A DNA stretch of 64,000 nt from Acidimicrobiia bacterium (GCA_022820925.1 JAJEEO010000001.1:191001-255000), one strand, 5' to 3'; positions 25,345 through 35,587 are shown, counted from the stretch's first letter. Made by a program: numbers and translations. The notes: a model not told the origin generated them from the sequence alone.

Positions 25345-26556
25345 CTACCGGCGCCGGATGAGGGCGACTCGTTCGGCTGCGTGGTTGACGTCGTCGCCCT
25401 GGGCGCTGATCAGCGCCGCACGGTCGGCTTCGGCTGCGTCGGCCGCACCCTTCTCAGCCCGCGCGAGCGCCGCATCGGCACCGTCGGCCGCCACGACCTC
25501 GGCCCAGCTCACGAGCGCGTCAACCATGCCGTCCTCAGGAACCACCGCGACCACCTGTCCTTTGACGAACAGGTGCCCCCGCGCGCGTCCTGCCGCGATG
25601 CCCAAGTCGGCGCTGCGAGCCTCGCCCGGCCCGTTCACCACACATCCCATCACCGCGACCTGCACGGGCAGGTCGAGATCGGCGAACGCTTCTTGGGCCT
25701 CCCGCGCGACGGCAATCACATCCACCTCGGCCCGGCCGCAGGAGGGACAGGCGACGAGATCGGTGCCGGTTCGTTCCCGCAGCCCCAGCGCCTCCAGCAA
25801 CTGCCGGCCCGCCGCGGCCTCCTCGACCGGGTCGGCAGTCAGGCTGTAGCGGATGGTGTCCCCGATGCCCTCGTTCAGCAGGGTCGCGATGCCCGCTGTG
25901 GCCTTGACCAGACCGGCGGGCGGGGGCCCCGCCTCGGTGACGCCAAGATGCAAGGGGAAATCGACTTCGTCGGCGAGCATCCGGTAGGACTCCACCATCA
26001 ACGTCACATCGCTCGCTTTCACCGAGATCTTGACGTCGCTGAATCCCACCTCGGCGAAGTAGCCGAGTTCGCGTTTGGCCGACTCGACCAACGCTGCGGG
26101 AGTCATGCCAAATCGGGCTTCGATATCGGGGTCGAGCGAGCCGCCGTTGACGCCGATGCGGATCGGCACACCGCGGTCGCCCGCCTCGGTGGCTACCGCA
26201 CGTATCTGGTCCGGCTTGCGGATGTTGCCGGGGTTCAGCCGCAGGCAGGCGACCCCGGCATCGAGTGCAGCCAGTGCGAGCCGGTACTGGAAGTGAATGT
26301 CGGCGACCAGCGGAACTGGCGACCGGGGAACGATCTGAGCGAGCGCCTCGACAGCGGCGACGTCGTTGGCCGTGCAGCGGACGATGTCGGCTCCCGAGCC
26401 GGCCAGCGCGTAGATCTGGGCAAGGGTGCCCTCGACGTCAGCGGTCTTGGTGGTGGTCATCGACTGCACTGAGATGGGCGCACCGCCCCCGACGGGGACT
26501 CCGCCGACGTGCAACTGCCGGGTGCGGCGTCGCTCGTAGCTGCGGGGCGGGCTCAT
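25345..26556 (-). CDS. ispG: (E)-4-hydroxy-3-methylbut-2-enyl-diphosphate synthase
   Basis: PISVQSMTTTKTADVEGTLAQIYALAGSGADIVR, LRLNPGNIR, CPSCGRAEVD, MGCVVNGPGEA. Confidence 0.95.
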   Translation of the reverse strand: MSPPRSYERRRTRQLHVGGVPVGGGAPISVQSMTTTKTADVEGTLAQIYALAGSGADIVRCTANDVAAVEALAQIVPRSPVPLVADIHFQYRLALAALDAGVACLRLNPGNIRKPDQIRAVATEAGDRGVPIRIGVNGGSLDPDIEARFGMTPAALVESAKRELGYFAEVGFSDVKISVKASDVTLMVESYRMLADEVDFPLHLGVTEAGPPPAGLVKATAGIATLLNEGIGDTIRYSLTADPVEEAAAGRQLLEALGLRERTGTDLVACPSCGRAEVDVIAVAREAQEAFADLDLPVQVAVMGCVVNGPGEARSADLGIAAGRARGHLFVKGQVVAVVPEDGMVDALVSWAEVVAADGADAALARAEKGAADAAEADRAALISAQGDDVNHAAERVALIRRR

Positions 26557-26569
26557 GGCGGCGATGGTC

Positions 26570-27832
26570 TCACAGGTTGATCGGGTTGGCGATATCGAGA
26601 TACAGCAGGCCGACCCCCAAGAACGTGAGCAGCGCCACCACGGCAATCGCGAGGGGTGCCAGTGCTCGCGGGTCGATCATGTAGCGGGCACGCCCGCCGC
26701 GCTCGCGCCAGCGCTCGTAGGTGGCGACTGCCGCATGACCGCCGTCGAACGGTGGCAACGGGATCATATTGAAGACCCCCACGAAGACATTGACGAGCGC
26801 GAACAACGCGAAACGCTCCGACCACCCCCACGATGCGTCGGAGCCCACCTGCACGATGCCGAAGACCGACAGCGGGCGAGTGCTCAGATCCTCGTTTGCC
26901 GACGGGTCGCCCGGCGGGGACAGGATGCGATCCACGACGTCGTCGAAGTTCGAGATCAGCACCCAGATGCCGGTGACCGAGTTGGCAATCGACCTGCCGA
27001 GGTCGGCAAACGATCGGCCGATCGCTGCGGGCAACGGGGCGGTCTCGTACAGGATCGCTGCCTCGGCGCGCACGCCCAGCAGGCCCGTTCCCGTCTCGGG
27101 GTTCGCGGCCAGGGTGATCTCAATGCTTCGGTTGACGCCCTCTCGCTCGATCTCGAGCACCACCTGCTCGCCGGGTCGGGCCTGGATCTGCGACACGAAG
27201 TCGTTCCAGTCCTCGGTGGAGACGCCATTGACCGCCACGACGCGATCACCGACCTCGACGCCAGCCGCATGTGCGGGCAGGACGACCCCGTCTCGAGTGC
27301 TCAAGACCTCGGCGACTTGCCAGCGGTTCGAGCCGTAGTCAGGCGCTCCGAGGACCGAATGCAGCAGCCCGAATGCGACCAGCGCCATGCACAGGTGCAT
27401 GAGCGACCCAGCACACACCACCAGCAGGCGGCGCGGATAGCTCTGCGCCCGGAACGAGCGACGCTCATCGGTGGGGTCGACCGTGTCGGCGCGTGACATG
27501 CCGATGATGCGCACGTACGCACCCAAGGGCAAGACCCGCAGGCCGTAGGTCGTCTCGCCTCGCCGCGCGCTCCACAGCCGCGGGCCGAAGCCCAAGAAGA
27601 AGTCCGTGACCTTCATGCCGACGGCGCGGGCGGTGAGGTAGTGGCCCAGTTCGTGCATCAACAGCACCCCGGCAAGGACCGCTGCGGCGCCGACAGCCAG
27701 GGGCCACTGCCATGCCAGGTAAGCCAGCACCCCGAGGGCAGCGATCCATCCGAGCCTGCGTACGGCAGGACTCTGCACGGTCGAGTGCTGGGCGGCCTCG
27801 GATCCGAACTCGTCGGTCGAATAGCCCTTCAT
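26570..27832 (-). CDS. rseP: Site-2 intramembrane zinc metalloprotease with PDZ domain (RseP/RIP family)
   Basis: 420 aa; LMHELGHYLTARAVGMKVTDFFLGFGPRLWS (HExxH), PDZ HAAGVEVGDRVVAVNGVS, NMIPLPPFDGGH. Confidence 0.92.
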   Translation of the reverse strand: MKGYSTDEFGSEAAQHSTVQSPAVRRLGWIAALGVLAYLAWQWPLAVGAAAVLAGVLLMHELGHYLTARAVGMKVTDFFLGFGPRLWSARRGETTYGLRVLPLGAYVRIIGMSRADTVDPTDERRSFRAQSYPRRLLVVCAGSLMHLCMALVAFGLLHSVLGAPDYGSNRWQVAEVLSTRDGVVLPAHAAGVEVGDRVVAVNGVSTEDWNDFVSQIQARPGEQVVLEIEREGVNRSIEITLAANPETGTGLLGVRAEAAILYETAPLPAAIGRSFADLGRSIANSVTGIWVLISNFDDVVDRILSPPGDPSANEDLSTRPLSVFGIVQVGSDASWGWSERFALFALVNVFVGVFNMIPLPPFDGGHAAVATYERWRERGGRARYMIDPRALAPLAIAVVALLTFLGVGLLYLDIANPINL

Positions 27833-28983
27833 GAGCCGAATCGCTTCGCAGCATCAGCGACATGACGGCGTCCAGCGCTGTCGGCCGCAATCACGGCCTC
27901 GACGCTGTCGGCGGCTGCACCGTCGTGGTGTCCCATGGCGTGCTCGATGACGCTGGCAATGTCGTGCCAGCGCAGGCGTCCGTCCAGGAATGCCCCGACG
28001 GCGCACTCATTGGCGCCATTCAGCCACGCCGGTGCGGTGCCGCCGATCCGGCCTGCCTCATAGGCCAAGTCCAGGCACCGGAAGGTGCCGGTGTCGGGAA
28101 GCTCGAAGGTGAGGCTGCCGAGTTCAGCCCAGTCGATCGCTCCGAACGGCGTGCCGATGCGCTCGGGGTAGGCCAAGGCGTAACCGATCGGCAGGCGCAT
28201 GTCCGGCATGGAGAGCTGCGCGACCGTGCTGCCGTCGCCGAAGGTGACCATCGAGTGGATCACCGACTGGGGCTGGATGAGCACGTCGATGCGGCTGTAA
28301 TCCACGCCGAACAGCTCGTGCGCCTCGATGACCTCGAGCCCCTTGTTCATGAGAGTCGAGGAATCGACGGTGATCTTCGGGCCCATCGACCAGGTGGGAT
28401 GAGCCAGCGCATCGGCGACGGTGACCTCGCGCAGCTCCTCGGCGCTGCGGCCCCGGAACGGACCACCGCTGCCGGTGAGGATCAACCGCTCGGGCGGAGA
28501 CGGCTCACCCGCCAGGCACTGGTGCACGGCGCTGTGCTCGCTGTCCACCGGGATCAACTCCGCACCAGACCTCGATCGCAGCGGCTGCACGAGCGGCCCC
28601 GCGGCAATCAGGCTCTCCTTGTTTGCCAGCGCCAACCGCCGCCCCGCACCGAGCGCTTCCAGCGTGACGCCCAAGCCGGCAAATCCGACAACGCCATTCA
28701 CAACGACTTCGGCCATGCCAGCGAGGGCGGCGAAGGCGTCGGGGCCCGCCACCACTTCGATGCCGGATGGAATTGCCGACATGAGCTCTGCGGCCAGTTT
28801 CTGATCGCCGATGCCCACGACCGCAGGCCGGAACTCCGCTGCTTGCGAAGCGAGCTCACGCACCGAGCTGTAAGCAGCCAGCGCCGCGACGCTGAAGCGA
28901 CCAGGCTCCGCGCGCACCACGTCCAGCGTCTGAGTGCCGATCGAACCCGTCGAGCCGAGCACCGCGACGGTCGTCGCGCCCAC
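27829..28983 (-). CDS. dxr: 1-deoxy-D-xylulose-5-phosphate reductoisomerase
   Basis: 384 aa; VAVLGSTGSIGTQTLDVV, LANKESLIAAG, LIPVDSEHSAVHQCL, LILTGSGGPFRGR; ATGA overlap with rseP. Confidence 0.96.
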   Translation of the reverse strand: MGATTVAVLGSTGSIGTQTLDVVRAEPGRFSVAALAAYSSVRELASQAAEFRPAVVGIGDQKLAAELMSAIPSGIEVVAGPDAFAALAGMAEVVVNGVVGFAGLGVTLEALGAGRRLALANKESLIAAGPLVQPLRSRSGAELIPVDSEHSAVHQCLAGEPSPPERLILTGSGGPFRGRSAEELREVTVADALAHPTWSMGPKITVDSSTLMNKGLEVIEAHELFGVDYSRIDVLIQPQSVIHSMVTFGDGSTVAQLSMPDMRLPIGYALAYPERIGTPFGAIDWAELGSLTFELPDTGTFRCLDLAYEAGRIGGTAPAWLNGANECAVGAFLDGRLRWHDIASVIEHAMGHHDGAAADSVEAVIAADSAGRRHVADAAKRFGS

Positions 28984-29052
28984 GGGACTACCCGACGACG
29001 GAGTCTTCGCGGGCCCCTGCGAAGCGTGGTCGCGCTTGCATCGGCCTCGCGT

Positions 29053-30522
29053 TCACGGTGAGAGTGCCTGCACGTTTGTGCCGACGAAGTACGCCGCCGG
29101 CAATGCAAACAGCAGCGCGTCGAAACGGTCGAAGACGCCGCCGTGGCCGGGCAGCAGGTTGCCCATGTCCTTCACGTTGACATCGCGCTTGACCAGGGAC
29201 TGGGACAGGTCGCCCAGCGGCGCGGCGAGCGCGACGGCGAGGCTCAGCCACAGCGCGTCGAGCAGGCTCCCAGTCCACGGGAACACGCCGGGGAACCGGT
29301 TCATCACCAGCGTCGTCACCACGACCGACAGCACGATGCCCCCGATGAGACCCTCATGGGTCTTGTTGGGGCTGATGCGCGGCGCGAGGCGGCTCTGACC
29401 GGTGGTGCGGCCGACCACGAAGCCGCCGACGTCATAGACGACGGTGCCGATCACGGCCGCGATCAGCAGGGAATCGCCGTTCGGTTCGCGCAACATCAAC
29501 GCGGCGAACGAGCCCAGCCCGCCGATCCACAGGAGCCCGAGCGCAGTAATGGCGAGGTTTGCGGTGGGGTGATCGCGTTCGATGCCGAGCAGGAACCAGC
29601 AGAAGATGGTGACCGCGGCAGTCGCCAGCACGATCGGGTAGGCCTCGACCCCGCGCAAATGGACACCGACCGTGAGGCCGCCGACGCCGACGAGACCGGC
29701 CAGAGTCGCCGGCCGGTACCCGAGGGGCCGTGCTGCGCGGTAGAACTCCGCCGCGGCAAGCACCAGCACAACGACGATGAGCGCGACGATCGCGGCTTCG
29801 CCGAGCCAGAGCGCGCCGAAGAACAGCGCGGCCAGCGCAATGCCGACGGCGATGGCTGCTGGCAGGTTGCGGCCGCTGCGGCCCGCGTTCTGCGGGCCGT
29901 TGTGCAACACAGTTCTGGCTTCGTCGCTCACGACTCCACGCTCCTCATAGTCCTGGCTTCCCTCGCGCCAGTGCGATGCGGATGCATCGAGCCGGGCCCA
30001 TTCAGCGAAGCGATCAGGTTCGGATGTCGCCGCGCCGGCCTCAGAGGGAGCCTCCGTCAGCGTCGCAGCCTCGGTCTCGCCGACTTCGGGGATCTCAGCC
30101 GGGGCTGCCGCGACCGGTGGCTGCGGAGCCGGTGGCGTCGCCTCTGCGGCTGGCGGATCGAACAGCGGCTCGTAGCCGGCCGCATCCGGTTCCGGGGCCG
30201 GCTCCGGATCCTGGGGCGCCTCGGCGGCTTGGCGAGCGAGGCGCGGGTCGTCGGGCAGCTGCGGAAACAAGCGTGAGCCCCCGCGCCGCTCTGGTTCAGC
30301 GGCCGACGCAGGAGGCGCATCAGAAACAGCCAACGCAGGAGGCGCATCAGACCCAGCCGACGCAGGAGGCGCATCAGACCCAGCCGGAGGGCCCGGCGCT
30401 TCGGCGCTTGCCGACTCGAAGTTCACCAGCGGGCGCGTTGAGCCCAGCGTCTCGTCGGCGGCAGCAGGATCGTGTGGAGCATCATCGGGCTCTCTCGGCG
30501 GATGCTCGCCGCTCTCGGACAT
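29053..30522 (-). CDS. cdsA: Phosphatidate cytidylyltransferase with about 200-aa low-complexity N-terminal extension
   Basis: 489 aa; C-terminal RISPNKTHEGLIGGI, GDLSQSLVKRDVNVKDMGNLLPGHGGVFDRFDALLFALPAAYF. Confidence 0.92.
   Translation of the reverse strand: MSESGEHPPREPDDAPHDPAAADETLGSTRPLVNFESASAEAPGPPAGSDAPPASAGSDAPPALAVSDAPPASAAEPERRGGSRLFPQLPDDPRLARQAAEAPQDPEPAPEPDAAGYEPLFDPPAAEATPPAPQPPVAAAPAEIPEVGETEAATLTEAPSEAGAATSEPDRFAEWARLDASASHWREGSQDYEERGVVSDEARTVLHNGPQNAGRSGRNLPAAIAVGIALAALFFGALWLGEAAIVALIVVVLVLAAAEFYRAARPLGYRPATLAGLVGVGGLTVGVHLRGVEAYPIVLATAAVTIFCWFLLGIERDHPTANLAITALGLLWIGGLGSFAALMLREPNGDSLLIAAVIGTVVYDVGGFVVGRTTGQSRLAPRISPNKTHEGLIGGIVLSVVVTTLVMNRFPGVFPWTGSLLDALWLSLAVALAAPLGDLSQSLVKRDVNVKDMGNLLPGHGGVFDRFDALLFALPAAYFVGTNVQALSP
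30302..30382. repeat. Three tandem 27-bp repeats within the cdsA 5' coding region
   Basis: gcc[g/a]acgcaggaggcgcatcaga[aa/cc]ca x3, encoding GSDAPPASA / GSDAPPALA / VSDAPPASA. Confidence 0.95.
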
Positions 30523-30542
30523 CTACCTCCACACCTGCTCGA

Positions 30543-31109
30543 TCAAACCTCGAGGAGTTCCTGCTCCTTGGCGTCCAGCGCCCGGTCAATGTCCCCCACG
30601 AACTTGGCGGTATCAGCGTCGAGCTCGTTCTCGAAGCTGCGTTTCTGGTCCGAGGAGATCTCCTTCTCCTTTTCGAGCGTATCGAGATCGTGACGAGCAC
30701 TGCGACGCAGATTGCGCACCGCGACGCGCCCGTCCTCGGCCATCTGCTTCACCACTCGTACCAGATCCTTGCGCCGATCTTCGGTCAGCGGGGGGAATAC
30801 GAGCCGCAGAACATGACCGTCGCTGGACGGGTTGATTCCCAGATCGGACTCCATCACCGCCTTGGAGATCGCGTCCAGCGCCGCACGGTCGAACGGCTGG
30901 ATGACCAGCATGCGCGCTTCGGGCACAGAGAAACCGGCGAGCTGCTGCAGCGGGACATTCGCGCCGTAGTAGTCGACCGCGAGCTTCTCGACGAGTGCCG
31001 GCGTTGCTCTGCCCGTGCGGACGGTGGCGAAGTTGGCACGGGCATGCTCGACGGCGCCGCCCATTCGCTGGCGAGCGTCCGCGCAGATCTCGGCGGCGAA
31101 TTCGCTCAC
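30543..31109 (-). CDS. frr: Ribosome recycling factor
   Basis: 188 aa; ANFATVRTGRATPALVEKLAVDYYGANVPLQQLAGFSVPEARMLVIQPFD, LGINPSSDGHVLRLVFPPLTEDRRKDL. Confidence 0.97.
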   Translation of the reverse strand: MSEFAAEICADARQRMGGAVEHARANFATVRTGRATPALVEKLAVDYYGANVPLQQLAGFSVPEARMLVIQPFDRAALDAISKAVMESDLGINPSSDGHVLRLVFPPLTEDRRKDLVRVVKQMAEDGRVAVRNLRRSARHDLDTLEKEKEISSDQKRSFENELDADTAKFVGDIDRALDAKEQELLEV

Positions 31110-31177
31110 CCGGCCAGCGTACTCCCGCTCACCCCCGCGGGATCGTGACCCCGTGCGGGAAGGTGCATGTACGGCGC

Positions 31178-31972
31178 CTACTGCACCAGCGTGCCCAGCG
31201 CCTCGCCTTCGACGACGCTGCGGAAGTTGCCCTGCGTCATCAAATCGAAGACGACGATGGGAGTGGCGTTGTCTTTGCAGACGGCGATGGCCGCTGAGTC
31301 CATCACTGCCAGCTCCTTCGAGAGCACCTCGAGAAACGTGACCTCGCTGAGGAGTTTGGCGTCGGAATCTGTCTGCGGGTCGGCCGTGTACACACCGTCG
31401 ATACCCGAGTGGGTGCCCTTCAGCACGACATCGGCGTCGACTTCGGCGGCTCGGAGCGCCGCCGCGGTATCGGTCGTGAAGAACGGATTGCCGGTGCCTG
31501 CCGCGAAGATCACCACTCGCCCCTTCTCGAGGTGGCGGACGGCGCGCCGGCGGATGTAAGGCTCGGCTATCTGGGCCATCCCGATCGCCGTCATGACCCG
31601 GGTCGGCACATCACGGCGTTCGAGGGCGTCCTGGAGAGCCAGCGCGTTGATGACGGTGGCCAGCATGCCCATGTGGTCGGACTGGGCACGGTCCATGCCG
31701 CCGATCGAACCCGCCATGCCACGCCAGATGTTGCCGCCCCCGACGACCACCGCGATATCGACCTCGAGGGAGACCCAGACATCAGAGATCTCCGACGCGA
31801 GCTGATCGACGACCGACGAACTGACGTTGTTGCCGCCTTTGTCGGCGAGAGCCTCACCCGACAGCTTCAGCACCACCCGCTTCCATGCCGCCTGCTTGCG
31901 GTGACGGGGCCGCAGCGGCTCAAACGGCCCGGCCTGCTCGTCCGGCGGCACGTCTGGGCGGGCTACGGCCAT
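31178..31972 (-). CDS. pyrH: Uridylate kinase
   Basis: 264 aa; VVLKLSGEALADKGG, VVGGGNIWRG, DHMGMLATVINALALQDALE, DGVYTADPQTD. Confidence 0.97.
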   Translation of the reverse strand: MAVARPDVPPDEQAGPFEPLRPRHRKQAAWKRVVLKLSGEALADKGGNNVSSSVVDQLASEISDVWVSLEVDIAVVVGGGNIWRGMAGSIGGMDRAQSDHMGMLATVINALALQDALERRDVPTRVMTAIGMAQIAEPYIRRRAVRHLEKGRVVIFAAGTGNPFFTTDTAAALRAAEVDADVVLKGTHSGIDGVYTADPQTDSDAKLLSEVTFLEVLSKELAVMDSAAIAVCKDNATPIVVFDLMTQGNFRSVVEGEALGTLVQ

Positions 31973-31980
31973 CGCTGCGC

Positions 31981-32787
31981 TCAGTGTCCAATCTCGATCT
32001 GGGCGAAACGCGTCACGCTTGCCCCCCCGACCAGGTCGGCGATCGTCCGCTTCTCGTCCTTGACGAACTTCTGCTCCATCAGGGTGTGCTCACGCAAGAA
32101 GCCCACCAAGCGGCCTTCCACGATCTTTCCGAGCGCCGCCTCGGGCTTGCCCTCGTTGCGGCTCAGAGCCTCGAGCGTGGCCCGCTCGCGGTCCAGCACG
32201 TCGGCTGGCACGTCCGAGCGTTGGATGTAGGTCGGTCTGCTGCTTGCGATGTGCAGCGCGACATCGTGAGCGACCTCCGGTGTCGCTCCGTCGAGCTCGA
32301 CGAGCACGGCGTTGACGCCGCGGCCGTTCTGCTGATGGACATAGGCGTCGAGGCAGGAGCCTGCGGGGGCTTCGTAGCGTTCGACGGTCCCGACGGCGAT
32401 GTTCTCCTTGAGCGTGATCTTGAGATCATCGATCGCGCCGGCCGAGTCGGCGACGGCATCGGGCCCGTTGCTGAGCACAGCGTCGAGAAGCTGGTCTGCC
32501 ATGGCCTGGAATCCGTCGGACTTCGCCACGAAATCGGTCTCGCAGCGCAGCTCCACGATGGCGCCCACCGAGCCATCGCCATGTTCGACGACGCGGGCAA
32601 CGACGACGCCGTCGCTGTTGTCGCGATCGGCCCGCGCCGCGGAGGAGGCGATGCCGTTCTCGCGCAGCCACTGGGCTGCGGCCTCGGCATCGCCGTCGCA
32701 GCGGGTCAGCGCGTTCTTGGCATCCATCATCCCGGCGCCTGTGGCCTTGCGCAGGGTTTGGACGTCCTTCGCAGTGAACGCTGCCAT
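31981..32787 (-). CDS. tsf: Elongation factor Ts
   Basis: Start MAAFTAKDVQTLRKATGAGMMDAKNALTRCDGDAEAAAQWLRENG; ELRCETDFVAKSDGF. Confidence 0.97.
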   Translation of the reverse strand: MAAFTAKDVQTLRKATGAGMMDAKNALTRCDGDAEAAAQWLRENGIASSAARADRDNSDGVVVARVVEHGDGSVGAIVELRCETDFVAKSDGFQAMADQLLDAVLSNGPDAVADSAGAIDDLKITLKENIAVGTVERYEAPAGSCLDAYVHQQNGRGVNAVLVELDGATPEVAHDVALHIASSRPTYIQRSDVPADVLDRERATLEALSRNEGKPEAALGKIVEGRLVGFLREHTLMEQKFVKDEKRTIADLVGGASVTRFAQIEIGH

Positions 32788-32788
32788 G

Positions 32789-33853
32789 TCAGGCGGCTCC
32801 TTCTGATCCGGCTGATCCAGCCGATGCAGTCGATTCGGCAGATGCAGCCAATTCGGCAGATGTCGTGGAAGTGTCGCCGGCACTCTCGGGATCGTCAGCC
32901 TCGGCCTCGCCCGATGCCTCCGCATCACCCGCAGCAGGGGCCGCGCTGGCGGCATCGGCGGACGCCGCCGGGGCAGCGGGCGAGCTCATGTCGGGCACTG
33001 CCGCCGCGGCCGCTGCCTTGGCAGCCTGATCGGCCGCGATGCGAGCCTCGCGTGCGGCGGCCTCGGCCAGTGCCGCGCGCTGCGCCTCGGCCTGCTGTGC
33101 CGCGATCCGCGCCTCCTCCTCGGGCGAGCGCTCCCCCGCAGCGGGCATCGTGATGCCGCTGCGCTCAGCCATGAACCGACCCTCCCGCGCGGCGTCCGCC
33201 ATGACCCGGCACAGCAGCTCGGTCGAGCGGATGGCGTCGTCGTTGCCCGGGATCACATAGCTGATCGGGTCGGGATCGGAGTTCGAGTCGGCCACCGCGA
33301 CCACCGGCAGCTTCAACCGGACTGCCTCGGCCACGGCGATGTGCTCCTTGGGTGTGTCGAGCACGAACACGGCATCAGGCAGCTTGTCCATGTTGCGGAT
33401 GCCGTTGAGATTGCGCTGCAGCTTGGTCAGCTCGCGCATGTGCAGGAGGGCTTCCTTCTTCGGCATGTTGTCGAAGTCGCCGGCTGCCTGCATCCGCTCG
33501 TACTCGAGCATCTTGGTGACCCGGCCGCGGATGGTGCGGAAGTTGGTGAGCATCCCGCCGAGCCAACGCTGGTTGACGTACGGCATGCCGCAGGCGTTGG
33601 CGTGGCGCTGGATCGGGTACTGCGCCTGACGCTTGGTGCCGACGAACAGGATCGTGCCGCCACCCGCCACCGTGTCGCGCACGTAGCCGTAGGCCTGTTC
33701 CAGCAACTCGAGCGTCTGCCGCAGGTCGATGATGTAGATCCCGTTGCGCTCTCCCCACAGGAAGCGCTCCATCTTGGGATTCCATCGACGTGTCTGGTGG
33801 CCGAAGTGGACTCCGGCGGTGAGCAAGTCGGACATGGTCACGACAGCGGACAT
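32789..33853 (-). CDS. rpsB: 30S ribosomal protein S2 with long Ala/Glu/Ser-rich C-terminal extension
   Basis: [55 protein letters not shown]..., GGGAGGAG RBS; about 120 aa beyond the core S2 fold. Confidence 0.96.
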   Translation of the reverse strand: MSAVVTMSDLLTAGVHFGHQTRRWNPKMERFLWGERNGIYIIDLRQTLELLEQAYGYVRDTVAGGGTILFVGTKRQAQYPIQRHANACGMPYVNQRWLGGMLTNFRTIRGRVTKMLEYERMQAAGDFDNMPKKEALLHMRELTKLQRNLNGIRNMDKLPDAVFVLDTPKEHIAVAEAVRLKLPVVAVADSNSDPDPISYVIPGNDDAIRSTELLCRVMADAAREGRFMAERSGITMPAAGERSPEEEARIAAQQAEAQRAALAEAAAREARIAADQAAKAAAAAAVPDMSSPAAPAASADAASAAPAAGDAEASGEAEADDPESAGDTSTTSAELAASAESTASAGSAGSEGAA

Positions 33854-33863
33854 GGGTGCTCCT

Positions 33864-33924
33864 CCCCACGGTTCGCGTTTCTGCACCGGGGTCGACACCG
33901 CTGCGGGCAGCGGTGACCGTGGGG
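33864..33924 (-). promoter_or_regulatory. Structured rpsB 5' leader; closing stem abuts and partly covers the Shine-Dalgarno
   Basis: 9-bp stem CCCCACGGT (33864-33872)/ACCGTGGGG (33916-33924) enclosing an 8-bp hairpin CACCGCTG-cggg-CAGCGGTG (33896-33915); mRNA reads ...ACCGUGGGGAGGAGCACCCAUG. Confidence 0.5.
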
Positions 33925-34013
33925 TCGCCCCGGCTGATCAGCCATTGGGTCGTTGCACTGCGGCGAAGGTGTGGCCCGAGCTCTCCGAGACAGGGTCCCC
34001 GAAGATGTGGACC

Positions 34014-34544
34014 TCACAGCACCGCAATGCCAGCGCCGGAGTGTAACCAGCGCAGTTGCAGCCGGTACACGGAGGCCGCGGAACGCACGAGCCTCGGGTG
34101 CCCACCAGACGGGCGGAGGTCTGCACTGGGGGCGCGCTCGAAGATCTGGGCCGGATCGAGGTAGACCTCTCCCCTGCGCACGCCGACATGCAGCCGGTCC
34201 GACACCGTTCCGAGCCTCTGGCCCTGCTGTACCCGCTCGCCCCGGTCGACCCCGATGGTCGCGACCCCGGAGTAGGAGACACGCAGACCGTCGGCATGGC
34301 TGACCGTGACGTGCAGCCGCCCTCCGACCGGACCGGCGAAGCTGATCACGCCGTCGCTCGCCGCCCAGAACGGTGCTCCGGGCTGCGTCGCGAACTCGAG
34401 GCCGCGATTGCCCGGTCCGTAGGCGTGCGACGGAGCTCGGAACGGATCGACGACAGTCCCGTCCACCGGCCAGGGGTAGGACGACGACGGCCCCGTTTGC
34501 GCAGGGGCCTCAGCAGTGCCAACGATCAGCACCACGGCGCACAC
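34014..34544 (-). CDS. M23-family (LytM-like) peptidoglycan hydrolase domain protein; start uncertain
   Basis: SSYPWPVDGTVVDPFRAPSHAYGPGNRGLEFATQPGAPFWAASDGVISFAGPVGGRLHVTVSHADGLRVSYSGVATIGVDRGERVQQGQRLG; located between xerC and rpsB; frame stays open upstream of the GTG used here. Confidence 0.75.
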   Translation of the reverse strand: MCAVVLIVGTAEAPAQTGPSSSYPWPVDGTVVDPFRAPSHAYGPGNRGLEFATQPGAPFWAASDGVISFAGPVGGRLHVTVSHADGLRVSYSGVATIGVDRGERVQQGQRLGTVSDRLHVGVRRGEVYLDPAQIFERAPSADLRPSGGHPRLVRSAASVYRLQLRWLHSGAGIAVL

Positions 34545-34636
34545 GGCCGTGAGCAGTGTCGATGCGCCCGGCGCGCGGGCACCCCCGAGCAGCCGGCGCT
34601 GGCGGGTGTCCGGCGAGAACCCGGTGGGCGCGCAGC

Positions 34637-35572
34637 TCAGGCGCGCGGGTGGGCCGACTCGTACACCTCTCGCAGGCGTTCCCTGCTGAGGTGTGTGTAG
34701 ATCTGGGTGGTCGCGAGCCGCTGGTGGCCGAGCAGCTCCTGCACCACCCGCAGATCGGCGCCCCCGTCGAGCAGGTGCGTGGCGTAGGTGTGCCGCAGGG
34801 CGTGCGGATGGGTCGGCAGCGCTGCATGGCGGTCCAGGATCCGCTGCACGTCGCGCGGTCCCAGCCGCCTGCCGCGCAGGTTCACGATCAGCGCTGCGGG
34901 ATCGCGATCGGCGGGGGTGCGCAGACGCTGCGCGTCGAAGTCGTCGCTGCCGCCGCTGCGCCAGGCGGCGAGCATCTCGACGGACGGTTCGCTGAGGGGA
35001 ACTCGCCGATGCCTGCCGCCCTTGCCGATCACCTCGATATGCCGGTCGCCCGCCCGGTAAGCGCCACGGTCCAACTGGCACAGCTCGGTGACCCGCAGGC
35101 CGCTGCCGTAGAGCAGCTCGAGCACGAGCCGGTCGCGCAGCTCGGTTGCGTCGTCGGGCACCGTGCCGTCGCCGAGCATCTCGGAGACCTCGGACGCCCC
35201 GAGCACGCGCGGCAGGCGTCCGGTGCCGGCGGGCGCGGCGAGCCCGATCGAGGGGTCGCGTCCGATTGCTCCGTCTCGTACGAGCCAACCGAAGTAGCGC
35301 CGGAGCGCTGAGGCCTTGCGCGCCGTTGATCGACGGGACAGGCCCCGCACCGACAAGAACGCGATATAGCGCCGGAGCCAGCGCCGGTCGACGTCGCCGG
35401 GCGCGTCGAGGCCGGCGCGTAGGGCCCACTGCGCGAATTGGGTCACGTCGGTCCGGTAGGCGCGCTTGGTCGCCTCCGATGCTGCCGTGAGTGACAGCAC
35501 GAATTCTCCGATCCGCCACGCCAAGGGCGCATTCGCCACCAGAACCACAGTACAGACGCCGCTCAGCGCCAA
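34637..35572 (-). CDS. xerC: Tyrosine recombinase XerC/XerD
   Basis: 311 aa; [76 protein letters not shown]. Confidence 0.93.
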   Translation of the reverse strand: MALSGVCTVVLVANAPLAWRIGEFVLSLTAASEATKRAYRTDVTQFAQWALRAGLDAPGDVDRRWLRRYIAFLSVRGLSRRSTARKASALRRYFGWLVRDGAIGRDPSIGLAAPAGTGRLPRVLGASEVSEMLGDGTVPDDATELRDRLVLELLYGSGLRVTELCQLDRGAYRAGDRHIEVIGKGGRHRRVPLSEPSVEMLAAWRSGGSDDFDAQRLRTPADRDPAALIVNLRGRRLGPRDVQRILDRHAALPTHPHALRHTYATHLLDGGADLRVVQELLGHQRLATTQIYTHLSRERLREVYESAHPRA

Positions 35573-35587
35573 GCTCGAGCGGCGCCA

